From contig JASANE010009783.1 in NCBI GenBank assembly GCA_030248225.1, positions 1 to 64,000 on the forward strand: 64,000 nt of DNA, read 5' to 3'. The notes under the pieces were generated by a model, which saw only the letters and a list, made by a program, of their open reading frames with translations, did no database searches and was not told where the DNA came from. Source of the stretch: Trileptium ribeirensis. Lineage: Eukaryota > Nematoda > Enoplea > Enoplida > Thoracostomopsidae. Below are positions 26,740-39,111 of this stretch, piece by piece (the first letter of the stretch is position 1; the number at the start of each line of letters is the position of its first letter). The position numbers and the translations under genes were made by a program.

Positions 26740-28246
26740 GAGGTATTAGGGTGGTATATACATCAAGCACAGCTGGTTACGATGATTACCAGAATTATCG
26801 CGTGTAACTGGAAATCATGCTTATTCTGTTCCTCAACCCTCGCATGTGAGATACTAGTTCAATAAGGTGATTAAGGCGGGCACAATGAATGAGTTGCTGT
26901 AGCAACAGTGACGATAATACTAAAGTTGTACTCGAGGATAGATGCGCTTGAATAACCTATCGTCGCTTTCAGCAGCGAATCATACAGTGCAATGTTTTAT
27001 TTAATGCACATATTCTGAAAATAAAAAAACATGTGCAGCGACATAGCACTGCATACATGTGCAGTGAAATGCATGTTGAAATAGAAGATTTGCAGTCCAC
27101 AGGATTCAGCCGGATATAACAATTGAAGACCTGTAACTGCAATACGTCACCAAACAAACTGAAGATAGGCTACCTTCTGTACGGTTCAGTTAACCTCGTC
27201 CCATTGACAAACGATGAAACGTTACGGAAAATATGCACCGTGTATACCATATTCGGTCGACAGCGGTCCGTGAAGTGGTCCTATGAGAAGGTTCGTTTTC
27301 GGCAAAGTTGTAGATGTCAATGAGCTGATTCTTGAAGATATGGCCTTTGAAGACAGTGGTACCGTTCGATTAGATTAGATAAGCAACCCTTAAACTTACA
27401 CCTATTTGCCATTTTGACCCGATGTTCACGCGCAACTAAATCAAAGAGCACAATCTTGTTAATTTTTCTATCAAAACAAAAAATTGTAGAAATCTGTTCC
27501 ATCGGAAACGGGTTATGATGAGAGACAGAAAGAAAATTTGACAATTTTTCACTTAAGCTCCCACGGTGTAAAGTGCGCTCATATCGCTCGCTCCGTTTCA
27601 ATTACTTCATGAATTATTCATTTGGGGATTGAAATGAAAAAACTGTTTACGTATGCTAATGTTGGAATTATTTTCCACGGTTATTTTATATTTACCTTCT
27701 GGCTCATGTTTCAATCTTCAGCCATTGCCGTTTTCCCACTTTTCGTGGTAGATTTATAAGGAACAGACAAACGTAGGTGAAACAAAAAAGTTTTAGATGT
27801 TGTCGTGGCAGTTATAGCCTCGTTCCCTGTAGGCGTGGCACAGAATATGAAATTTTGGGATAGATTTAAAAGCCACCGACAGCGTCAACTGTTGTGTCAT
27901 ATTTATCTTAAAAAACAGAATTCAAACTTATCAATTTTCCCTTGAAATTCTATGTTTCGATCAGACATCTTTTGATCATTTGCTTAGTCGGGTAAAACAT
28001 GTTGATGAGTCTTTCTCAAAATACCGAACTCGAATCGTGCAAAAATTGGCGTTTACGAACGATTTTCTACTGTTATTCTACCGTTTATTGAACGCGAACA
28101 TGGGTTCCAGTCGTACATAACGAAGGTCTGATTTGTGCGCGGCCTATTGGTTTTAAGACCGTGAACGGATTTGACAAAAGAACGATCCAGGTCCCCTTAC
28201 CTAATAGTAGATCCACACAGTGTTCATTATGTATGTTTTGTTTTAG

Positions 28247-28354
28247 CTCTACGATATGTGATCTATTATGGCTTTAATCAACCGCACAACGACGCCGAAG
28301 TTGCCGAATGTCTAAGCGCGATGATTTTGTCGATGAAAGATCTTATTCTTGCAC
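28247..28354 (+). CDS. IPO11: IPO11 exon a (tentative)
   Basis: Follows a T-rich acceptor (tgttttag) and ends at GCAC|GTACGT; an alternative donor GTAAAT lies 4 bases later. Open in one frame as YYGFNQPHNDAEVAECLSAM... then ILSMKDLILA. The pattern resembles the importin-11 segment just before the TVNGF motif (a GNEAAILSSLE-like stretch followed by LLSLKVL). The match is by eye and short, so the assignment is tentative. Any N-terminal exons (the importin-beta N-terminal domain) should lie upstream and were not recognised. Confidence 0.45.
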
Positions 28355-29563
28355 GTACGTAAATAGCAATAATAATTATTGACACAATACTGAATGCAGA
28401 AGTGGCTTTGTCGGCAAATTTCAAAAGCTTAATTGATTAAAATTAATATTATATTGATACCTTACCTTGGTATAGCATTATGTACATATCATTATGGCAA
28501 TCAAAAAAATACGAAGCAATTTTTACCTAATGATAGGCAAGAATTTAATTTTATTCCCTATATACAGTTCTTGCCAGAAATGAATGCTGCTTACTCGATA
28601 TCCGCACTCTGATCGTTCGATGTTCGATCTCAGCTAGCTCGATGTTCGCTCAGTGCTCGCTCGCTAGATAGATGCGTCAGTCATACAGGCGACTGTATGT
28701 AATTATTGTTCAATTATATTACAGACAGAGTCGTGTGAAAGTTTTTTCGAATTTCTTGTAATAAGTCGTGTTTGATACGGTTTGAGCGTCGTTTATAGAA
28801 TTTCAGTTTGCAGCAACGCCGAATGCACAGCCTATTTCAAATTGCTTTACTGAAACCATTCTATGATGAGAAAACTAACATATTTCTTTGAAAACCATAT
28901 ACAGAAATCGCCAGGAATGAGTGTTACTTTTCAAACGAACGAACATCGAACAAAGTTTATTCATTCTCGAACAAAACTCGAGCATATTTCGAACAGTTCT
29001 CGGAGAAATTTAAAAAAGCTCTCCAACATTTCGAGCACGTCTCGAACAAAATTCGAACACATTTCAAACAAAATTTTAATTTATCAAACTAACATGCAGC
29101 GAACGTCGAATGAACAACAGTCGTTTCTGGCGAGTGCTGTAGCTTTTTCGATTGTTGATAGTGGCTTACTGTTGTCTGGCGCATTATTGCTTTGCTAACC
29201 TAAAAACTAGAATCCTGGTCATGCGTTAAAAAATGTGGTATAAGATCTTGTGGTAATGCTCAATATAGAGATGAGTATTTAGTAAGAAAGTGATGATAAA
29301 CAGGCATAGAACAAACAATTTCTTCTACAGTGACGATAAATACGGACACTTATGGAATTTACAAATCGCATCTTTTAAGCAAAACTGGTAATTGAAGAGT
29401 CATTTTCACGGAGTTGCAATTTAATACTTGCGTTATAGAATGCACACTACGCGAATAAGATTGCCTGTAACTTCGTAACTCGTGCGCCTTATTATGAAGC
29501 TCTAAATTGTGGAAGTGTCAATGTTTTTATACCAAAAGTATTGAAAATATCTGGCATCTGCAG
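28355..29563. other. Intron, copy 3
   Basis: No exon recognised. Contains degenerate TCGAACA repeats at about 28,935-29,110 and a 467-bp run that looks identical to copy 1. Confidence 0.6.
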
Positions 29564-29914
29564 CGCCCTAGAAGGTATTCTGTGGACGGGTTCCGTGCAG
29601 ATTTAACGGTGATCAATTTTATTTATAATGTTACTTTGTTTGAGGCCGACTGTATGAAGACGAATTGTCGCGAACGCGTCTGGACAAAGCGTTGAACAAC
29701 GTTCTAAAGCTATTGCTGGATCTCCAAGAAATTGACGCCATCGGTTATATTCGATGGCTTAGCGATAGTCTAACGATCGCGGTTGACGTTGTGCTATCGT
29801 TTCACTCAGCCGGTTCCGGCAACTTACCGGCATTTTTGATGCTCAAATTCATCAATCTCATCAAATTTCCTCTTTTGATGCAGGAGTATAAACCGTTGAA
29901 GGTTCTCGACACAG
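29564..29914 (+). CDS. IPO11: IPO11 exon b
   Basis: Encodes part of the helical-repeat (HEAT) solenoid. The 5' part reads VDGFRADLTVINFIYN in one frame. The 3' part reads SRTRLDKALNNVLKLLLDLQ, then IDAIGYIRWLSD and ends QEYKPLKVLDTG in another. Both parts align in order with vertebrate importin-11 (TVNGF ... CRDRLEKT ... YKP). The switch near 29,672 needs one missing or two extra bases and is present in all three copies. The alternative is a 37-base micro-intron (GTGATC...TTTGAG, 29,608-29,644), which joins the frames but is far shorter than any other intron here. The start after ctgcag at 29,563 is a best guess; the donor ACAG|GTACAG is clear. Confidence 0.8.
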
Positions 29915-30755
29915 GTACAGTTTAGAAATAGCTGCCGCCTTTCGACCAGACAGCGAGCGGTTGCTATTACCAGCACGGGAATATCGAACAAGCAGGTGGC
30001 CAGGCACTGTACTAGCCAAAACCTGGTTGCCACTGGCTTCTATACTCGTTCGCTTGGACAGACAGTCATTTCTGGCGAGTAATAAATTGTATTTTAATTA
30101 TTAACTCAAGTCCAGTACTCGGTAGAATGATAGTTATGAAAATGTACTGGTGTTATGGAAAATGTCTTGCATTAGCAATTTTATGTTTCAAAAATCTAGA
30201 ACAAAATTTCGAGCGCACTTCGAAAAGACAGAGATCAAATAATAATGGAAGGAATAGCTCAAGTCGTTTATGGCTAGATACGTCGGAGCTGCTGATAGTA
30301 TTACATCTTCACTTGCCCGTTAGGCGACAGTCATGTCTGGCCAGTATTGTACAATATTTGTTACCGGTGAAGGAAGAGGTAGGCTGTAGTTTTAGTGCTA
30401 ACTCATTCTGTGACTATGAGTTATTGTTTAGTTTTGCTTCTGTTTTTGTTTAGCAGGTGATAGATTTGCCTGGTTTTATGTATCAATGATAAAAACAGCA
30501 TGAAAACGCGAAAAACTGCCAGTTACAAAAACCCCAGTTAATCTGAGGGGCACCGCTTTGCCACAGCTAGCATAAGGAAAACTTCATCCAGTTATTTCGA
30601 GTTTGCCAAGGTCCGAGCGGGGGTCCTTAGCTCAAAGCCGTAGGTGAAATTTTGGTCCTGTTGAGATTTTGGCCAGATTATTGCAATATAACAATACCTG
30701 TTAACTGTTTAAATATAACTAAACCTAGATTATTAATATTTGTGCCGGTTTTTAG
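29915..30755. other. Intron, copy 3
   Basis: Contains an open frame of 108 codons (30,127-30,453) with no recognisable family and no splice or start context. Treated as noncoding. Confidence 0.55.
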
Positions 30756-30942
30756 GAAGTGAACCCTATTCGATCCATGTCAACCCGGCGAGCCAGAGAA
30801 CGAAGAGATCGACTCGCGCTTGTGGCACACGAAATTTATAATACGGTTCTTTCACAGGATAAGCTGACCGAGGTTGTCAACTGCCTTTTCGCTAACCCAT
30901 TTGGGCTTGTCACAACAAGACCTTGAGCAGTGGGAAAAAAGG
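30756..30942 (+). CDS. IPO11: IPO11 exon c (frameshifted in this copy)
   Basis: Same exon as 3,052-3,236. Acceptor tttttag and donor GTAAAG are present, but indels in homopolymers (AAATTTATAA, AACCCATTTGGG, GGGAAAAAAGG) break the frame. The intact protein is read from copy 1. If the assembly is right, this gene copy would be non-functional, which argues that these are sequence errors. Confidence 0.8.
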
Positions 30943-32242
30943 GTAAAGAATTTTTTTGTGTTGGCACTTAATTTAGTGGCCGAATCAAAGTGTGTGGGGA
31001 ACTGAGTAAAAAGCTATATCATTCTAGTTGATCGTCATCGTTCATATTTTCATGAAAACTCAGTAAAAACGTTTGTAGTCATATATTTTTCATGTCCTCG
31101 TCTAGTTATAATTATATTGGGATGGCTTTGTCGTAAAGTTCGACTGATGAAATTACCTACCCATCGTGTTTCAAAATCGTCGACAAATGGTGGTTGAGCT
31201 TACAGCCAACAAAACTTCACTTAATTGGAAGCGATGGACGCCGTCTTTGAGATGGCTTCCGTTGGTAAGACCCGTTCTGTCTTGGGCTCTTCCATTCCTG
31301 GAAAATTTTGGGCAGGGGCACTGAACCAGGGGCATTCGACGGTGAAAAATTTTGCTTAGGGGGTATTTTGCCAAGAGAAAACGAGTTAAAAATCGTGTGC
31401 GGAAACACCGCCAAAACGCTTATTCAATGGAAAGCAATTTTAATTGAACAACATTTTGATAAGATCGTGAAATTTTCTCTTCAGGAATTTGAGTACAAAT
31501 TTTGATCGGAATTTTGTCATTTGGGGTTGTTGTTATCGAGTGGAAAAGGAATTTTTGTCAAGAGAAAGATGAACTGGAGGAAGCCCAACACGAACAACGA
31601 GAATGGGGTTTGTCCGTGGGGACACTTAAGAATCCTAAGGCGATTGCCATCACCGACTTTAATCTGGCAGAACCCTGTTCAAGTGTGAGCCTTTATTAGT
31701 GTTGCCAACTTCGTTGCTGGCGGCAATGAGGTAGGAGGAGGCCATATGGTTGCTACGGTGATGGAATTTTTGTGGGGGTCATCCACCTGCCTGGATTTTT
31801 ATAATCTGCCATCTTGGGGTGCTTTAAGCAGCGCGAAGTTGTCACTCGCTTGATGTCCAAGGCCCTTTTCTCCAAAAATCGCTGTCGGTGTTATCGGAAG
31901 CCCCGCACTACAATCAGCCTGCGCAGCCATGGCCGCGGCGGGCTGGGGGTTGAGGGTCGCTGAGGTAACTCAACATAGGAAAAGCTTGAAGAATAGTGAA
32001 ATTGTGCTATAATTTTTTGAGTTACACAGTAGATTATCCGGCTGATTAATAAATATTCAAAGGTTTTCTGTTTAGACCTGAAGCAGTGTCTATACCATCG
32101 ATCTCAATGTATTCCATGATTTCGCTGTGTTAATGTTTTGTTTTCTTATTGGGTTTCCTCTTCAATTTTTCCGGTTGTGCTAGGATGTTCAGTCATGTGT
32201 ATGTTTTAGTTATAATGTAGTTACGACATGTTCAAATTTCAG
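30943..32242. other. Intron with ACTGGGCTCTCC-family element, copy 3
   Basis: The interspersed element spans about 31,281-31,690. A GC-rich patch follows at about 31,870-31,960. No exon seen. Confidence 0.6.
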
Positions 32243-32447
32243 GGTCCCGAATATGTTGCGGAAAGTGCCGACTGAAACGAGGCCTGGCGTGTAGTCTCCG
32301 TCCCCCGCAGCCGAAAGTCTTTTTTCATAACGATCGTTCACAATCATCATACACTTTTAACTCCCCCACTTTTCGACAGCTGGTTCGAGCGGCTGAAAAC
32401 TCCGTCAATCCAGGAAACTTGCATAGAAGTGCTCCGAAGGGATTCAT
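32243..32447 (+). CDS. IPO11: IPO11 exon d (frameshifted in this copy)
   Basis: Same exon as 4,502-4,697, but 205 bp instead of 196, with indels at GCGGAAAG, GACTGAAACG, CGTGTAGTC and TTTTTTCAT. The donor GATTCAT|GTGAGT is kept. Its single trailing base joins exon e in phase (codon TTA). The protein is read from copies 1 and 2: DPECF..., SLRP motif, VLQRDS end. Confidence 0.82.
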
Positions 32448-35400
32448 GTGAGTTATCAAGCTTGAACGCTACCTGCAGTGTTTGAGGCATAGTTGGAAGC
32501 GGTTATTCGAGCAGCTAGTTAGAGCGGCTGAACTTAGTAAATCTCAGGAAACTTCCATGAAGTGCTCAAGAAAGATTCATGTGAGTTATCAGTTTGTAAC
32601 GTTATCCTGCAGTGTTTGAGGCATAGTTGGAGGCGATAATTATGAAAAAGTTAGTTAAATACGTTGCCGCAATTAGAAAGACGCGAATTATTTTTACACT
32701 TTTACAGTCGAATTATGAATATAACCGGGAGACGCACCTTTACGTTACACATTATGGGACTCGCTGCGAAAAATAGTATATATATTTTGAGTGCCTTGTG
32801 ACATTGTTAGTGCCTTTGTGCCGGGTTCCTGGCATACTCATGATAAAAAACCACTAGAACCATTGTCGAAGCTAAGCAATCTCCACTTTCAATGGTATCA
32901 AAAGCAAATTTTTGGACCACGTAATTTTGATGATGAGGCTTTTCCAATGGCCCAAGAAATTTTTGCGTTGGTTCATGTAGGGGAGGGGAGAGTTATTTTA
33001 TCTGAGGGGCATGAATTATTTAGGCGTTATTGCTTTTTTTGACCCGGTAAGGGGGTTGCTTTTCAATTGTAGAAAAATAGTCGACGTTCAGTGCTTTAAC
33101 CCCTAATGAGATACTAAATTACTTTCAAAATGCTATTTCCAGATGTACCATCAAGGTTGAAAGTTTTTTAATCAAAACTTCTCTTACAAATTAATCAAAA
33201 TATAAGCTTTGAAATGGCAAATTTTTGGAAATATTTTATGTCAAACCAAGAGGAGTCAGAATGGGGACATAATAAAATTGACATATGCGTTGAACCAGTG
33301 ATAACCCAATTTTTATGGCCTTTCCACTCGCCGAAAAATGTAGAGGGATCTTTCAGGGTTCTCTTTTTGGGAATTTAGTTGGCATTCCGATTTTCCAAAT
33401 GCAGCAAAATGCAAAATTTTGCCATGATAAACATTATTTACTGTCGCTTATACATTTGTGACGGCAGTAACGGCCCTATTAAGTGTCGTAACTGCTTTAT
33501 ATATTGCATCATTTCATTATAGAAATTCAGTCACTGATACACATGCCATTTAGTTGTAAAACTACAGTTTCAAATTAACGTACTTCAATGTATGATGGAG
33601 AATTTAAATCAAAATCGAACGCGGCGATTTTTGTAGTTGTATGGGAGCGAACATGGGGGATTTGAGTGTGTGGAGGGATGGCCGAGTATGGGATCCCCGA
33701 TAATGAAATGGCTGAATTTATAGAAGTCTCGAACGATGACTCAAAAGATGTAAACCAGCCGAGACTGGTATCCTGTTCCGCATTCCTATTTATACGTAGA
33801 GAATATTCTTCTAAAAGATCAATTACTGACTGTTTGCTGATGAACGACTAGGGTAGGCTTCCAAATTACCACTACTGTGTGTCACTCGAATGGTTGTGGT
33901 GTGCCGTTACAAAAGCTAATGTCCCTACCCCGGTTAGCGAATGCTCGGTTGGTACCTATTGTCCCGTATGGAGCACATTTTGAGGTTACTTTTTGGTGGC
34001 TTCATTATTGTAGGAGTACTAGGTAACTTAATACAAACTATACTTTACTGTTATTGTGAGTAGTGTAACATTTTGTCTTTTGTAATGATACCACAAACAT
34101 AATCATCGGTACATAGTAATGTTTTTGACTTTCTATCAAAATTTTTTTATATATGGTTCATATTGCTATATCCTATCTATTCTAAAATATATCATTAATT
34201 TGAGTGACAATAGGGCACCTATAGGGTATTTAGGTTCGCTGTTCTCTTCAGTAGATAAACATAGGAGTCCATAGTGTTTCATCTACAACTGCAGTTAACA
34301 TAAATATGTATTCAGTTTGGCCGAACATCATATCGTTAGGAAAAACACTTCCCGCCCCTAAAAGTGACATTGGCCGTGGCTACGGTTATAGCAGAAGGGC
34401 AGACGATGCGAGTGCTCTTAGTCGGAAGTGATGATCCGATCCCAGATATTGGCTACCGAGCGTGCAGTAGTGTAATTTTCCGATTGCAGACAATAATGGC
34501 AGGTGTAACAAGTTAATAGCAAAGGTGCTACCGTCGTAAGAAGACAATAGCAAGGTTATGGTCCTGTTATGCAGACAATGTGGACAGTGATGTCGTCATT
34601 TGCCAGACGATGTGAGTAATGGCACCGAGTCCTATCCTATGGCATGACCTCACGAATTATATTTTATTGCAAATGTCAATAAACTGCGGCCAAAAACAAA
34701 GGTCACAAACTTCGGACTCAGGTTTTTTTGAAAATCAGGAGTGTGTCAAATTTCTCCAAATTATTTCAAATTATGCACCATAATGTACAATATCTTTGTA
34801 TGATTATATTCATATAATTACATAATGTTATATGAAACACAAACCTTCGAGTAGTAGGCAGTATGAACGTCTAAGCTTAAAGTATGAAGTGAATAAGAAT
34901 ACACGCATATGAAATTTAGCCTTTCCAAATTGTTGCTAAGTTTTAAAGCGTCTATATTGATAAACTAGTGAAGCGCATTTGCGAGCCAGAATTCGAGTGG
35001 TGAGAACAATAATTCTCCGAAGTCTGTTGTAGAAAGCACACACAAACAAAGCCTACACACAGTACGCAGGTGCAGCATTATATAAACCGTAAGTGATGAG
35101 TCATAGTTACGCCCGCCTCTTTTGATAGCCAACGTATGCAACGAGTACAAAAACAATGAACTAACAATTTAATAGTTCAATAAAACACTAAATTGACCGT
35201 GAAAAGAACGTTAAAGAAATCAAACAGACACTTGAGAAAAATCTCATTTTTCATACCAAATATGAAGCAGAAGTGTGAAAAATATTTGCCACACAATATT
35301 TTTGACACTCCCAATCAGCTTGTTGGCCCAGAAAACCCCATATCCGACACTACAACCAACAATAAGCACACATTTAGGTGCATTTCCCACAACTTTTCAC

Positions 35401-35956
35401 CAAATTTGAAATTTGGCGCCAACTATAAGCTTATAAACTCCAGATTGGGAAGTAGTTGAAAAACTTGTTATATATCATTGGAAAGCCCTGGTAAAGCTAC
35501 ATGGAATAGGCCTATTAGTTTGCGGATACATCGTGTACTTATTGAGAAAAGTCGCAAAAACTGGAGGGAATGCCTGAAAAATGGGCCAAAATGACGTCAT
35601 TTTGCCCCATAACTTTTCCCACGGGAAAAAATTCAAAAATCGGGCTCCGTCACTACACCTATGTATATCGACCATTGCGGTTCGAATGAGCTATATTGCA
35701 TCAAAATCCGCCCAACCGTTATCGAGATCCAGGTGCGACAGACACACACAGACAGGACCTCCTCAACCCCCCTCCAAAGCCAAAATTGAAAATTTTCGTT
35801 CCACTCGAATTCAATAAATTTTTCCGGAGTGGAAAATATCACAATTTTGCGAGATCTACTTTTCACTGTGTAAATTTGCTCCGACTGTGCGATTGAAGCG
35901 TTGAAAAAGTGATATTGCAAACAATAACCAAATTATTTATTTATTTATTGCTTCAG
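32448..35956. other. Intron, copy 3
   Basis: About 3.5 kb. It includes the second unit of the 133-bp tandem duplication (about 32,505-32,632). At about 35,570-35,860 there is an interspersed repeat with the near-palindrome AACTTTTCCCACGGGAAAA and a GTGCGACAGACACACACAGA tract. Elsewhere nothing recognised. Confidence 0.6.
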
Positions 35957-36549
35957 TATACTGCGCTTTGGGTTTAGCAGCACACGAACTCTGTGAACTA
36001 GTCGATTTTTGCTCGCTTCTAACTAATACACTCATAGCGGAATTTGACGGATCTCCTCACTTATCACCTTCTGGATCAACAGGGTCATCTCAATCTCAGA
36101 GCGACCACATGAAATATCAGCCCATTCTTCAGCGTCGCATCGTTTGGCTTTGCGATCGATGGTGTGGTATTCGGTTTGGCATCGACGTTCAGACGCAGCT
36201 GTACGAATTCGTGGCCCGCTCCCTGTCGGCCAATTACGATATTGTGGTCCGTTTGACGGGCGTTCGAACTCTTTCGACAGCTGTCGGTGATATACAATTT
36301 GACGAAGACACTTTTGAGCCTCACTTGGCACGCTTCGTCTCGGGGCTTGTTGCATTACTCGGCGATTGTACCGAGGCAGATGCGCATATGGTCATACTTT
36401 CGGCGCTAACTCTTATAGCTGACAGAATGGCGCACCGCTTTAAAGCACATCTCGGGCCGCTTTTAGCCGTGTTACCGTCATTATGGAATTCGCCGCCTAG
36501 CTTTGTTTTGCAAGCCAGTGTCTTAGCTTTATTTGTGCCGATTGTGAAG
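35957..36549 (+). CDS. IPO11: IPO11 exon e (central HEAT repeats; intact)
   Basis: Largest exon, 593 bp, open throughout. Two leading bases complete a Leu codon with exon d, then 197 codons, ending VPIVK|GTGAGT at phase 0. It starts YCALGLAAHELCELVDF, matching the importin-11 VYNAVGLAAYELFDSVDF region. It continues QRRIVWLCDRWCGIRFGI (family: RRRVIWLIGQW.S..F), VVRLTGVRTL (family: VVRIETATTL), and IADRMAHRFKAHLGPLLAVL then PSLWNSP (family: LPLLWKQSE). About 20 residues between VDF and MKYQPILQRR (SPHLSPSGSTGSSQ) have no clear counterpart; they could be a loop insertion or a local frame error. Copies 1 and 2 are broken here. Confidence 0.92.
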
Positions 36550-38463
36550 GTGAGTGTTTTTAATTTTTTTTTGTGTAAATTAATTAATAGTAACTTACAG
36601 GCGAAGTGTGAAACAGAGCGATGGTGGTGTCATTTATAGTTGTGATTATGCGTAATCATCTGTAAGATGCTTTGTGTTTGATGTATATACCATCATGAAC
36701 TCTAACTACCTGAAATATGAGGTAGGGCCATCCAGAGTATATTGACGTCCCCACAGGTTCACTCAGTTCTTGCCCCTAGGTAAAATTTTGGGTCTGTCCG
36801 TAGTTGATGCCCTTCAGGTACATACTGTCCTGCGTGGTTAAAATATTAGCGGATTTTTCTTTGTTGGTGTAATATATAGGAATTTTTCACTATTTTGACT
36901 AAAAATATCCAAATTTCTTCTGCGATGCCGATAATAGCTTAAATTAAGTTTTTTTGGGTCCACAGGGTTGTCTGGACCCAAATATTTTTACGTGGACCCA
37001 AAAAAATTTTGCTGGACCCAGGGCAGTTTCGGCTTCGGAGACATGGGATCTGCTAATAAAGTGTATTACAAAGTGCAGGCTTTCAGTCATTTGTGCTTAC
37101 ATCTGTATATAGTTGCTTGATGCTGGCCATCAACGTTTGTCCTGGCTTTTGGGACAGGCAGAGAATAATTTATATATTTGTAATTATGTAACAATGTCAA
37201 ATTGCGTTTCGTAATTACGTTTTTTATTGTGTAAAATTTCGTAAAATTATCGAGCCAAAAATTGTAAGTTTGGACCCAGCGTTTGAGACCTAGGTTCCAT
37301 TCTGAACAAAACCTGGCTTAAATTTTCACTTGTTACAGAATCCATAAGTGCGGTTAGTTGTTAAATTACATATATCTAAGGTTTCCTCACAGCTATAATA
37401 CTTAATCGTCCAAGCCATAGTTAAACTCGGAGATCGTCTTGGTGAACTTGAGAGGAATTGCCCCATTTATTTTCAGCTACCCCCAGTTGACGCCCATAGG
37501 GTGTGTTCACACGCTCAAATTTTTACTTTAAAATTTGAGCTCAAAATTTGATCAATACGTGACGTAAATTTTTAAACAAAAATTGTAGTAGTTCAAACTT
37601 TGAGGGCAAAATTTAAACTCAAACTTTTTCAGGTAATACATGCCGTCGATGATTGGCCACAGGAATATCCTTGAAAAGTTTGAACTGTGTTCACAGGTTC
37701 AAATTTACCAAAAATGCATAAAAGATGATTTCAAAATTTGAGCAAAAAGTTTTGAGCGTGTGAACTTGCCCTCAGGTATAATTTCAATAGTTTCGAGAAG
37801 CCAACTTAATGTATATATAAATAAGATAGCAATCAGTCGCTTTAAATCTTGGTTCATTAGTACTTAACTCAGTAATTTAACGTAACATTTACTTAATTAA
37901 AGCCGAAACCGATAATCAATTTGCTGCTATAAAATACAGCAAACAGTGTGAGAAAACGTTATCTACTGTTCGATTTATATTTAATAATTAGGTGAAGTAT
38001 CGATGGTTCTAGAAAGGAAATTCTCCGAATTTGGGAAGTTAGTTTTGTAACGATCAAGTTCAATAATATTCAGTTAGTAAACAGTGTCATGTTAGTAGCA
38101 TGCGGCAGTAATTTATTGCATTATACGTATGTCCTAAATAGGGACCGACAAAGCCGATAGAATCGGTATGGTCTGGGCCCAAATAATTATTGGCCCAATT
38201 TTTAAATCCAGGAATTAGTCATTATATACTGACCAATCGCCTTCAGAGATCTATAATATTTCATGTTTGCTCATTTTAGTTTGCCACGTTAGACGAATGA
38301 ATCCTGCCAATCCATGGCGAACTCAGTCAAATGCTTACGGTCCCGCTCGAGCATAAACAAGGGGCCCATTTATCGTCCAAATGTGTAAGCCCAGGAATTA
38401 GGCATTCGATCCTGACCACTTAGCCTTCACAGACCTTGAATAATTAATGTTTGCTCGTTTTAG
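36550..38463. other. Intron, copy 3
   Basis: Holds the 275-bp element at 37,498-37,772. The rest shows no coding signal. Confidence 0.6.
37498..37772. mobile_element. Small inverted-terminal-repeat element (GTTCACACGCTCAAA ends)
   Basis: The left end AGGGTGTGTTCACACGCTC and the complement of the right end (AGGGCAAGTTCACACGCTC) match. The inside is built of GAGCTCAAATTTTG-like words in both orientations. Related AGCTCAAATTTTGAGCTC-rich sequence recurs at 39,915-40,165. No coding capacity. It is present in all three copies, so it predates or was carried along with the triplication. Confidence 0.65.
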
Positions 38464-38665
38464 TCTGCCACGTCAGACGAATGCGTACAGCTAATTGATG
38501 GCGGACTCGGTCAAATGCTTCAAGTCGCACTCGATCATCAACAAGCGGCCCATGTACATCTCCTTGACGACGGGATCGACCTGTGGAGAGTGCTTTGTGA
38601 ACACTGTGTCGCACCGTTGCCGCAATGTTTGCTCGAGCTATTCCAGTTTATGCCCGACCTATTAA
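38464..38665 (+). CDS. IPO11: IPO11 exon f (intact)
   Basis: Acceptor cgttttag, donor CTATTAA|GTAAGG, 202 bp, phase 0 start and one trailing base. Reads SATSDECVQLIDGGLGQM, then HVHLLDDGIDLWRVLCEHC and ends ELFQFMPDLL. This matches the importin-11 stretch HVYLLEDGLELW ... ELLRIFQNMSPLLE. The trailing A joins CC of exon g to give Thr. The small HVHLLDDG core is the best single anchor for family assignment here. Confidence 0.93.
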
Positions 38666-39111
38666 GTAAGGGCAAGGGTCCGAGGTGTGCGGTTGATGGT
38701 TGAGGTCTTGAAACTTTGACAAAACACGAAATGAGTGCATAAAAACGGAGAATGAAGAGCATTCGTTTACAAACGTTGTTTTCGGGATGAACATCAATGC
38801 AAACTCGCATTGCAATATCTGTTGACGAATGAGCGTTATTGTTTTGGTTTGGGGCGCTCAATTGCTGTTAGTGACGGTGCCTGGGGTAATTGGGTTGGGT
38901 ACTATTTGGGAAGCGATCAGCGAGGGGCATTTAGGTAGCATGACAAAAATACATGAATTAGAAAAATGGCATTTACATTGAGTCAATGAGCTTTTGATGT
39001 GAAATTTTGCGCACCTTTTAGTGATTATGGGACTCTTGATATCTTAGCCCCGCCTTGTTGGGTAAACTGCTTGGAGAGTTCGGTTGCCTGACAAATATCG
39101 CCGGCAATTGA

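Noticed and set aside
30127..30453. 108-codon frame in the intron between exons b and c
   Set aside because: Shorter and shifted in copy 1; no family resemblance.
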